Below are positions 28,370 to 37,005 of a stretch of 64,000 nt of DNA, one piece after another (position 1 is the first letter of the stretch; each line of letters starts with the position of its first letter). The notes below the pieces were generated by a model. That model did no database searches and was not told the origin of the DNA. It worked only from the letters and a program-made list of their open reading frames with translations. The stretch lies in NCBI GenBank assembly GCA_034769895.1, contig CM068367.1, positions 352,501,961-352,565,960 of the forward strand. The letters run 5' to 3'. A program made the translations under genes and the position numbers. Origin of the DNA: Magicicada septendecula. Lineage: Eukaryota; Arthropoda; Insecta; Hemiptera; Cicadidae.

Positions 28370-28406
28370 ACGTTTCGGCCACTGCCATCGACTGCCATCA
28401 TCAGTG
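28370..28406 (-). other. Second hammerhead-like core motif
   Basis: The minus strand reads CACTGATGA, a TGGC...GGCC-flanked insert containing the direct repeat GATGGCAGT, then CGAAACGTC. The CUGAUGA and GAAA boxes of a hammerhead core are both perfect here. Helix II would be GGC/GCC closed with a longer loop. No retroelement coding region adjoins it. Confidence 0.35.
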
Positions 28407-29781
28407 AAAATCGAGTGCGATAACGTGAGGTGGTGTACGTTAGTGACCACAGTACTGTGGTTAAGGCTGAAGAAATAAGTAGTTTCTTTGGAAATATTTC
28501 GTTTCGAAAATGATTTTAAATATAAGTCTTAGAACATGGAAGTCATGTGTGGTTCTCCATACCGATATTTTCTGACGTTGCACTGACAAATTTGTAGTTG
28601 AAACATGAGAAAGGTAATTATTTCTTCGAACGAGTAAAATCGGGCTCATAATTTGCATTGTAATAAACTTACGCACGCAAAAATTAACAGTTTATTTCGA
28701 TATGGTAGTTGACCTGCTGATGGCAGGACTTCCGGTATTCCAAGAAAGCACTCGTACGGATATTCCCTGTTCCCTATATTCACGTGTTTTACTGAGTATT
28801 CAGAGAAACAAACGCCAATAACCTTGTCTATGTGTTTCAAATACGTCTAAAATTACTTCGTCAACAGGTGAGATGCTACGAATAAGTATTTTATGAATTC
28901 TTGCTCCCCACACACACACACACACATACCAATAACAAGTAAAATTAAATATGGAAAGTATGTTTTTTACCATCGAAGTGCGCAACCCCTCTGACGCGAG
29001 GAAAAGATTTTCCCCTGTACGAAACTGACTGTAGGCCTACAAGCGGACGCGACGTGGCTTTAAAAGTCTACTAAATAACAGTTTAAATTTTAATGGATAT
29101 AAATTAGGTAGATATGTTTAATACATTTTTAGTGTATTAATAGACATAAATATAATTTTTTTTTTTCAATTATAGTGCAAAAAGTATTTCTTAAAGTGTA
29201 ACCGTTAGTGTTTTGGTGGTGCTTCATCTTCTTGTTACTACTGTACTTCTGACAGGTGGCACAATGGTAAAAGTCAGTTCATTCTAAGCTGACTTGCTTG
29301 GGTAGTTGAGAACTGCAGACCCCTCAGTTTCAACCACTTTACGTCTAATGCTTGAAAGATAGATAATCTTAACAATAAATATCGTTCTTCAGATTTCATC
29401 GTACGACAGTTTCTTCGATAGTTTTGTCTTCCGGCTAATGCAATAATTTAAAGGTGACTGTAAATTCATGAATAAATCTAACCGCATATCAATTAGTAAA
29501 TCTAGCATATTATTTTGTATAGTCATCAACGCTGAAGTACAACTTCTATATGAAAACTTATTTCAAAGTAAGATCTCCCCCAAAAAGACTGAGTCCAAAC
29601 AAAAACCTATTTCAAAATTTTGAAGGGTCTATAGATCAGCCATTGACGAGAAGAATCGACGACGGACATAGGCTACGGACACGAAAGCTGACTGAGAAAA
29701 CAACGTATAGCAAGGCCAGAACGATAAGCAAACTAGGACGTGCAAGCATAGGCTCTCCGTACTTAATACGTCTACGCTTAC

Positions 29782-29974
29782 CCGCGTTACGGAAGCTGTC
29801 AGTGGCTTGCGTTGACTGTTGGATCTCCAGGGCTAACGGAAGAACGCAGCCACACGCCGATCCTGGCAAGCCCTTATCCGCCCGCAGGCAGATTGATTTT
29901 AGCGACAGTTGACTTTTAACTCTTCCAAGACCCCAACCTTTAATAACGAAGGTAAAGCTCTTTATTTCTTGCAA
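29782..29974 (-). other. Possible exon ending in a strong donor site
   Basis: A GC-richer minus-strand stretch is open for about 64 codons and ends at GCGG|GTAAGC, a strong splice-donor match at 29781. The product resembles nothing I recognise. The upstream end is not defined by an acceptor, so it could be a first exon or 5' UTR. The plus-strand open frame over the same bases (29550-29912) has no splice support. Weak call. Confidence 0.2.
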
Positions 29975-30415
29975 TCAGTGGAAAGTCAAATGCATTTCAA
30001 AGGAAGATGTGCTAATTGACTGCACTAAAACTATCGAAGGCGCTTAGCCCGGAAATGATTCAAACACCACCTTTCATCGTTTTCAGAAAAGTGGGGAACT
30101 GTTCACTGTTATTGATCTGCACGCGCACCCGCGCGTACACACTAACTTTCAGTAATTCAATAATATTAAGAAATACAAAATAGTATTTCTATAGCAAACG
30201 TTTCTCTTATTCTCCAAAGTAAGAAAACGGTCATATTCTTCGTCAAATAGAAACACCAGTGTTGAAAACGTATTTATGATACTTATAAACGTAAAACAAG
30301 TGTTAATTAAAATGTGCATTTTTGCTGTTATTTTACACTACTTTTCTTTAAACAATCGACTAAACTTGTATTTATAAATGAATTTATCTCTATACAGAGG
30401 CGGCATTCTTTCTAT

Positions 30416-30988
30416 TGTTACGGCATCACAGAACAATCTACGTATTTATCTAACGTTCCAGAGAGATCCAGAGTGTAAGCGTGTGGCGTACGTGCTTGTA
30501 GACGCATCTACGAGAAAATTCTCGATGCCGCCAGCCGTGCGGACTGTGTCAAGGCCGCAGTTAATTACGTAGTTCATACGCACGCTACGACGCAATAAGG
30601 AATCGTCTAGATATTCGACTAGCTATAAATACCGGTACTCAACGACGTTCAGTTTAGTATTAGGCGAATTTTTGACTGTGCGGTTCGAGAGTACTAGTGC
30701 GATATAATTACAGAGCGTTTCGAGTTATTACTGTGTACGTTGAAGTAGTTATTAGTGAAGTGTTGCGTTTTATATTCGGACGGTATAATTGTAATACAAT
30801 TGAGTTTTAATATTAGTGGACATTTTATTGCGTGTGAACAATTTTCATTTAATTTGTTGTAGACACTGTGTTGTTAATTACGAACTGTTTAACTGTAAAA
30901 ATTAAAGATGTGATTAGTGACTTAATTGTTGTCTTGTACTTATTTTGTTTCCACTGTACCTACGACGATCGAGTAGACCGTCGTAACA
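30416..30988 (+). repeat. 5' LTR
   Basis: Starts TGTTACGGCATCACAG and ends GTCGTAACA. It is the same length (573 bp) as the 3' LTR once the nested hAT element and one copy of its duplication are removed. Confidence 0.95.
30624..30654 (+). promoter_or_regulatory. LTR core promoter: TATA box and initiator
   Basis: TATAAATA at 30624 is followed by TTCAGTT at 30648-30654, an arthropod-type initiator. With the initiator A (30651) as +1, the TATA box begins at about -27, the standard spacing. The same pair is kept in the 3' LTR just after the hAT insertion (about 36643-36673). Confidence 0.7.
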
Positions 30989-30989
30989 G

Positions 30990-31007
30990 TGGTGTCAGAA
31001 CTTGGAT
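30990..31007 (+). other. Primer binding site
   Basis: Begins TGGTGTCAGAAC one base after the 5' LTR. The TGG start pairs with the CCA end of a tRNA, as expected for a retrotransposon primer site. The tRNA identity was not determined. Confidence 0.7.
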
Positions 31008-31077
31008 AAAACGGTTAACAGTGGAAACAGTGGACACTTTGTACAAGACGAGTGTGATTCGTAATTAATCGGTAAGC

Positions 31078-32298
31078 ATGGATCCCAGTCAGATGATGGA
31101 AGCTTTACAAACACTGCTGCGGCAGACACAGGAAGAAGCAGAGAAACGACAGGATGAGAAACGCAGACAGGAGGTGGAAGAAGCAGAAAAACGACAGGAT
31201 GAAAAACGCAGGCAGGAAAGAGAAGAAGCTGAGGAACGTCAGAAAGCACTAATGCTAGAAACAGAAGAAAGACAAAAAGAGGAACGTAAGCAGGAGGCAG
31301 AGGAACGTAAACGTGAAGCAGGTGACATCAAAGCGTTAGTTCATGAACAAAAGCAGATGCAAGAACATACTACCGCAGAATTGGGTCTCCTACGTTGTGA
31401 CATAGGTGAATTACGAGGTGACCTCAATAATCAGATTACCAGAATATCTGACGTAGAAGAATCCATGTCAAATAAAATAGCTGAAGTAGAAAAATCTGTC
31501 TTGACTGTGGAAGAAGTTATGTCAACAAAAATATCTGCAGTAGAAAACTCAATTGCAAACATAATAGAACAAATTAAAATTGAAGTTGAACAGTGCATGA
31601 AGATTCAACCAAAACAAATTTCTGAACAGACTGTACCAATGATAAAGACAGAAAAAGACGCAGAAAATAAGTTAATAGAGAAAGTCAATTTGCCTGCAGT
31701 AAGGACAGTTCATGTCAAAGCTCCAACCTTTGTCGGAAGCAGTCACTGGGCAACGTGCCTCCGCCAATTTGAAGCTGCTGCATGCGCAAATAATTGGACA
31801 GAGAAAGACAAGGCAGTCTCACTCATTCTGGCATTAAAAGGACCCGCGGCAGAACTACTACAGAAAGTGCCACCTGACAGCCAGAACATCTATGCCGAGT
31901 TGATAAAAGTTCTAGAATTACGCTACGGTGACAAACATTTGCGAGAGGTGTACTACGCTCAGTTGAGAACAAGACGACAACGTTCCGGGGAGAGTCTTCA
32001 AGAATTTGAAGCAAGTATCGACAGATTGATTAGATTGGCCTATCCTAAAGCACCAGAAGACTTCCGAATAAGGTTTGCGGTGCAGACATTTATTGATGGC
32101 ATCAGAGATTGTGAACTTCAGCAAGTGTTACGAATGGCAAGACACCGAAATAGCTCAGAAGCTCTTGTTCACGCCCTAGAGTTTGAAGCTACCAAGTCAG
32201 CGTCCCGCTACATTAATGGGTTTGTGCCATCACATTGCCGTTACGATGGGTGCAGAAAAACAATGTTGTCGGACAAACAATTCAAAAGTTCAAGATAG
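31078..32298 (+). CDS. Gag-like protein of the LTR element
   Basis: An open frame of 406 codons begins ATGGATCCCAGTCAG, 89 bases after the LTR. Residues about 15-100 form a charged coiled-coil region with near-perfect 16-residue repeats (EEAEKRQDEKRRQE). Residues about 215-390 look like a Ty3/gypsy capsid domain, with a tryptophan-containing FVGSSHWATCLRQFE start and an AYPKAPEDFRIRFAVQTFIDGI segment. The frame ends at TAG (32296-32298) before the zinc knuckle, which lies in another frame, so the normal gag end has been lost by a frameshift. Confidence 0.85.
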   Translation: MDPSQMMEALQTLLRQTQEEAEKRQDEKRRQEVEEAEKRQDEKRRQEREEAEERQKALMLETEERQKEERKQEAEERKREAGDIKALVHEQKQMQEHTTAELGLLRCDIGELRGDLNNQITRISDVEESMSNKIAEVEKSVLTVEEVMSTKISAVENSIANIIEQIKIEVEQCMKIQPKQISEQTVPMIKTEKDAENKLIEKVNLPAVRTVHVKAPTFVGSSHWATCLRQFEAAACANNWTEKDKAVSLILALKGPAAELLQKVPPDSQNIYAELIKVLELRYGDKHLREVYYAQLRTRRQRSGESLQEFEASIDRLIRLAYPKAPEDFRIRFAVQTFIDGIRDCELQQVLRMARHRNSSEALVHALEFEATKSASRYINGFVPSHCRYDGCRKTMLSDKQFKSSR

Positions 32299-32330
32299 TC
32301 GCAACGATTTGAAAAGACGGAAGACCAAAA

Positions 32331-32375
32331 TGTTACAACTGTGGAAAACGTGGTCATCTACAGGTAGACTGTTGG
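32331..32375 (+). pseudogene. Gag zinc knuckle in a shifted frame
   Basis: CYNCGKRGHLQVDC, a CX2CX4HX4C nucleocapsid-type knuckle, is readable in a frame different from both gag and protease. A TGA in that frame lies upstream at about 32310. This shows at least one indel between capsid and knuckle. Confidence 0.8.
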
Positions 32376-32473
32376 GAGAAGAAGATACTGAGAGAAGAGA
32401 CTGATCGCACCAATTGGAGAAGTAAACCCCCAGAACAGCACACAGTTCCACGCTACATAAGATCAGTGGAAAC

Positions 32474-33322
32474 TTGATTGGTAATGGATTTGCGGATAGT
32501 AAACCAACATCATTTACAGTTGACACGGGCGCAACAGTGTCCATTGTGCGCCCTGACTTAGTCAGTAACCGCCATCCTCTAATTAACTCTTGTACAATAC
32601 AGACTGTGACTGGAAGCCCCGTCAAGGCGCTAGGAAAGGTAGACGTACGTGTACGCCTGGGTCTTCTTGAGTTTAGCCACCAAATGCTCGTTGCAGACAT
32701 TGTCGATGAAGTGATTCTTGGCACGGACATTATGAATCCCTACGGATTCGTTGTGGACTTAGGAGAGAATGTCCTGAAGGTTGGCCAAGAGAAGATAAAG
32801 CTTTGCATGGCTAAAATGACAGGGTCTACCAACCATTCGATTAAGCGAGTGGCATTAGTCGAAGAAAAAGTCAACAAGTCTGGTCAAGAGGAACCCTCCC
32901 TGTTGCAAGTGGAAATGGAGGAAGAACTAGCAGAGGAAGTACAAATAAGTATAACGACAAAAAAAGTGACTGGAAAGCCAACTATGGGTGTCGAGACAAA
33001 ACTCTTGCTTGTTCCTGAGCTGATAGAAGCGCCCGAGGGCAAAGTGGCTGAAGATGAGGTTACGCAAGAGGTTGTTGACGAGAACCAAACAAACTTGGAT
33101 CAGCCAGTGGTATTTAGGTCATCAGTACATGACGCAACGGGAGTGATTCCAGCAAAACTAGTGGTTGCGCGAAAGACTCTCATTCCTGGGAACGTGATGT
33201 TCGGATCACACGAGACTGAATTCGAAGAACGGGAGAATTATCCTTCGCAAGGACGTCCACCTAGATCGCCTGGTCGAGTATTACTTCGGAGACGGTTTGC
33301 CAGTTCGGGACGAACAGGCTTA
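32474..33322 (+). pseudogene. Retropepsin joined to the integrase C-terminal remnant
   Basis: The first 110 codons are an aspartic protease: active-site VDTGAT near 32518, and ILGTDIMNPYGF downstream. After an acidic linker, the block SVHDATGVIPAKLVVARKTL near 33118 is the kind found near the end of Ty3/gypsy integrases. Reverse transcriptase, RNase H and the integrase catalytic core are absent, so an internal deletion has brought protease and integrase tail together. Near 33240 the integrase-like reading slips into another frame, ends in LPVRDEQA and stops at TAA (33320-33322). The original frame runs on into the LTR (to 33397) without meaning. Confidence 0.8.
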
Positions 33323-33334
33323 AGGAGGGGGAAG
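33323..33334 (+). other. Polypurine tract
   Basis: GGAGGGGGAAG-type purine run directly against the 3' LTR start, the expected plus-strand primer of an LTR retroelement. Confidence 0.85.
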
Positions 33335-33531
33335 TGTTACGGCATCACAGAACAATCTACGTGTTTATCGAACGTTCCAGAGAGATCCAGAGTGTAAGCG
33401 TGTGGCGTACGTGCTTGTAGACGCATCTACGAGAAAGTTGTCGATGCCGCCAGCCGTGCGGACTGTGTCAAGGCCGCAGTTAATTACGTAGTTCATACGC
33501 ACGCTACGACGCAATTAGGAATCGTCTAGAT
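33335..33531 (+). repeat. 3' LTR, upstream part
   Basis: Matches the first 197 bases of the 5' LTR and ends with the hAT target duplication GTCTAGAT (33524-33531). Confidence 0.95.
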
Positions 33532-33677
33532 CAGGGATTCTCAACCTTTTTGTGATTGAGAGCACATTTCATACTCCGGGGCAAGTGGGAGAGCACCATG
33601 CAAATTTAATAATAATAATAATAATAAATACACTAACCAGGCTAATGAGATCCTTGGCCCTGAATGTTACTCAGAAT

Positions 33678-35888
33678 TTAACTAATATCTAAGGAGAAGT
33701 CGCTTGCAGCCACACGTAAACAGTCCTCCAAATGTGAGTCATTTAATCTTGATCGTGCTTTGTTCTTGATGTATTTCATTAATGAAAAACATTTTTCATA
33801 CAGGTAGATTGTCCCAAACATCGCCAAGCATTTGAGAGAAGCATTTCGCAATGTCGGAAATTTCATTGTATCATTTGCACCCCCAGAAATCTGTGATCCT
33901 TTCCTTTTCGAAAAGATATTTTAAGGCTTGAGAGGACTGGAGCTCTAATAATTCAAGTTCCGCGCGAGCAAGTTTGTGCTGTTGAATAATCTGAATTTTT
34001 CTGAGAGAGTCCACATTGAATTGAAATGGATTGAGCACCATATTAAACAACGGCTCACTTTCTTCGAGAACATGAAAATGTGTAGCAAACTCTTTCAACA
34101 GATCTTGAATTGCCAGAACGACAATATTAGGACACTCCGAGTGGGGACGACCAAGACTCGTGAGTGTATGTGCCAGTACAGGAAAATGAACCAAGTCATT
34201 TTTACTTGCCGTCCCGAGGAATCTTTGTAACTTTGATCGAAAGGAAAATATAATTTCTTTCAGTTCACAAACTGTGTTTTTCTGACCCTGAAGACGTTTG
34301 TTCAGCTCGGTGAGATATTGAAATAGGTCTACCATGAAAGCAAGATTGACCTTGAAATCATCCCCGAATATTTCTGGAAACTTAGTGACATAATCGTTGG
34401 CAGAAATAAATGTTTTGATTTCTTCGAAAACTTTCCAGACCCTTGTAATTGCTTCCCCGCGACTTAGCCAACGAACATCCGCATGTAGGATTAGTTCTGA
34501 ATGTGGCGCCGATAAATCATGCAAGAAGACTTTTAGTAAGCGTTTATTCAGGGGTTTAGAAACGAAAGAGTTGATCAACTTAACTATCAGTTTTAACTGT
34601 TCTAAAATTTCAGGAACAGATATAAGATGACTGGCTAAGTTTTCAACGTGAATTAAACAATGATAGTGAACAAAGGGAGGAAAATGTTCATCATTTTTCA
34701 GAAGAGCGACAAATCCTTTATTTTTACCTACCATGGAAGGTGCGCCATCAGTAACCACACACACGAGCTTTGATAAGTCAATGCCATTAGGTTTCAGGAA
34801 ATTCGCGACAGCGTTGTAAATGTCTTGCCCCGTAGTTGTACCCGGGAGCGGTAAAATTGTTAAAAAGAAATCTTCTACAATTCCCACATTATCTATACAA
34901 CGTACAAAGCACGCCAATTGTGCTACAGAAGCAATGTCTGTTGATTCGTCAACAGCAAGAGAAAAATAACTACGTTCAGAAAGTTTCTGGGGTGCTTTTT
35001 GTTTAATTTGAGCCGCGATGAGGTCAACGCGCCTGGCAACAGTGTTATTACTAAGTGGCACATTTTTTGCCGCATTAATCAAAACACTTCTGTATTTCTC
35101 AGGTATACTTTCAGCGAGAGTTGTCACTGCGGAAACTATGCACTCCTTCACAATTTCTCCACTTGTAAATGGCATCCCATGCTGAACAAGTTTATGAGAC
35201 ACAGATACAGACACTTCGGTTGAAAGTTTGTTAACAGAACTATTAACATTAAATGAAAAAGACTTCTGTTGACGTTGGAGTTGTGATTTTAACTCTTTGA
35301 TTTTATGTATCCTTGCATCTGATCCCGTGGGATTAAAAAAAAAATTAAACCTCCGCTCAACAGTCCGTTAAGGACCAAGGCATACCGCACGGCTTTTGTG
35401 TTAGTGTGACGGTGTATGGCTAGTACTACGCGCCACCAGCCGCTAGTTGCGGTATTCACAGCCAGGAGGCGGCGCTGTTATCTCATCGGCTACTCAGTTT
35501 GCCTCACGACGCTTAGTGCACGCCGTAACGGAACCTCCGCCGGGAATTGAACCCGGGACCACGAGCGCATCAATCGCCCGCGTTAGCCACTAGACCACCT
35601 GGAGGCTCGATCCCGTGGGATATTGATCAGAAAACGCACTATGATGAGTTTCATAATGTCTTTGACAATTTGCTTTTCTGAAACCCGATAAAGGTGCATG
35701 ACACAAAACGCAAATAACTCCGGTATTCTCGTCATTAGTGACCACCAAAAAATCTGTCTCCAGTTACCTTGAAAAGAATACAGTTTCTTTCTTTTTGCTT
35801 CGCTACTTTTGTTGGAATCTTGGGTTGATGAAGAAGGTAACTTAGGTATCGATTCTTCACTACGTTTTCGTATTACAAATTTATCCAT
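33678..35888 (-). pseudogene. hAT transposase (ZBED5/SCAND3-like), broken
   Basis: The gene starts MDKFVIRKRSEES at 35888. A one-base slip in a T-run (plus A6, about 35748-35753) leaves the frame that encodes a BED-type zinc finger (GVICVLCHAPL...NCQRHYETHH). The SINE at 35334-35608 then interrupts the coding sequence. The main open frame (33871-35214, 447 codons) holds the catalytic core with LAVDESTDIASVAQL and CVVTDGAPSMVGKNKG. After a stop at 33871 the C-terminal dimerisation segment (FPTLRNASLKCLAMFGTIY...RSRLNDSHLEDCLR) continues in another frame. At least three lesions make it inactive. Confidence 0.9.
35334..35608 (-). mobile_element. tRNA-derived SINE nested in the hAT element
   Basis: A 275-bp insertion flanked by the 13-bp duplication GATCCCGTGGGAT (35321-35333 and 35609-35621). 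On the minus strand it opens with a tRNA-like head: box A TGGTCTAGTGG, box B GGTTCAATTCC, and CCTCC/GGAGG able to pair as an acceptor stem. The D-arm resembles tRNA-Glu or tRNA-Asp. The 3' end on the SINE strand is oligo-T (about ten T), not oligo-A. The long perfect duplication marks it as the youngest insertion in the nest. Confidence 0.9.
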
Positions 35889-36629
35889 GTCTCTTTTTTA
35901 AGAACGTTCACAACACACTTCGAGGCGAAAGGAAAATTGCAAACTGACAATAATTACGCGTATTTCACAAATAACAGAACAGCAATACTACAACCAAAAT
36001 ACGTCACAAAACTGGTGTACACCGCTACACTATGTCACTCCAGTCACAAATGTCGCTCGTGTAAGTGGAAATGTCCACGCAGAAACATTCATTGGCAAAT
36101 TTCGAAATTTCTATTTAAAATCTGAAAATTGATTGGTTGAGCTAAGTGTAAAATGCTACGTGACTATTTCTGTGAGAACGTGCTTAAAGCTGCCAAGTTT
36201 AGGGATTTCAGAGGCAATAAAATTAAAATATTTTGAATAACCGCTTCTTTTGAGGGTACTAGTACGTGTTTAACAGCCCATTTACAAGATGAGACAACCA
36301 GGCGCCTACAGTAATAAACCCCTCGTAGGCTGTCTCTGCCTTTTAAAGCTGCAAACAATAGAGTCGGTATCGGCTTGTAAACTACGGACAATTCCGGAAA
36401 CCATTGCAAGTAGTGCTCTTAGAAGTAACAAAGGTTTCCAAACAGTATTCTGCTAAACTCAGTTGTTGGTGGACAACAGCTGTACGGCCGGTTATATAGT
36501 TCATAATTGAAAATTAGGGGTCACTGTTGCTCGCGAGCACTTTTTTATACATCCATGATGAGCACCATTTTTAGTTACGCGAGCACTACAGTGCTCGCGA
36601 GCACCAGGTTGAGAACGCCTGGTCTAGAT

Positions 36630-37005
36630 ATTCGACTAGCTATAAATACCGGTACTCAACGACGTTCAGTTTAGTATTAGGCGAATTTTTGACTGTGCGG
36701 TTCGAGAGTATTAGTGCGATATATTTACAGAGCGGTTCGAGTTATTACTGTGTACGTTGAAGTAGTTATTAGTGAAGTGTTGCGTTTTATATTCGGACGG
36801 TATAATTGTAATACAATTGAGTTTTAATATTAATGGACATTTTATTGCGTGTGAGCAATTTTCATTTGATTTGTTGTTGACACTGTGTTGTTAATTACGA
36901 ACTGTTTAACTGTAAAAATTAAAGGTGTGATTAGTGACTTAATTGTTGTATTGTACTTATTTTGTTTCCACTGTACCTACGATGATCGAGTAGACCGTCG
37001 TAACA
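36630..37005 (+). repeat. 3' LTR, downstream part
   Basis: Continues the 3' LTR after the second copy of the hAT target duplication and matches the 5' LTR to its CGTAACA end. It contains the TATA box and initiator. Followed by CTAT, the retrotransposon target duplication. Confidence 0.95.

Larger units (their letters stand above)
28111..30415. other. Mostly non-coding DNA with one weak exon candidate
   Basis: Contains the hammerhead-like motif at 28370-28406 and a GC-richer island at about 29640-29930, listed separately. The rest shows short CA repeats (28910-28926) and no recognisable gene or element. Confidence 0.4.
33532..36621 (-). mobile_element. hAT DNA transposon inside the 3' LTR
   Basis: A 3090-bp element with terminal inverted repeats CAGGGATTCTCAACCT and, at the other end, CAGGCGTTCTCAACCT (14 of 16 matching). 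It is flanked by a perfect 8-bp duplication, GTCTAGAT, at 33524-33531 and 36622-36629. Both features are diagnostic of hAT. The right end carries the palindrome GTGCTCGCGAGCAC or a near copy twice (about 36529 and 36592), possible transposase-binding repeats. The transposase gene is on the minus strand and broken. Confidence 0.95.
30416..37005 (+). mobile_element. Ty3/gypsy-type LTR retrotransposon, internally deleted, with nested insertions
   Basis: Two 573-bp LTRs (30416-30988; 33335-33531 plus 36630-37005) begin TGTTACGG and end CGTAACA. They flank a 2346-bp internal region with primer site, gag, protease and the tail of integrase. The element is bounded by the 4-bp duplication CTAT (30412-30415 and 37006-37009). 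By eye the LTRs differ at about 15 positions, so the insertion is not recent. Protease followed directly by integrase remnants at the 3' end fits the Ty3/gypsy gene order with reverse transcriptase, RNase H and most of integrase deleted. It cannot move on its own. A hAT element and a SINE are nested inside the 3' LTR. Confidence 0.92.

Noticed and set aside
29250-29345. tRNA-like sequence with box-A-type TGGCACAATGG
   Set aside because: No B box at the right distance and no foldable cloverleaf; too weak to call.
30868-31068. 66-codon open frame across the LTR end and primer site
   Set aside because: It spans the LTR boundary and has no protein-like content.
35530-35608. Functional tRNA gene
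   Set aside because: The tRNA-like head is followed by a SINE body and bounded by a 13-bp target duplication, so it is part of a SINE.
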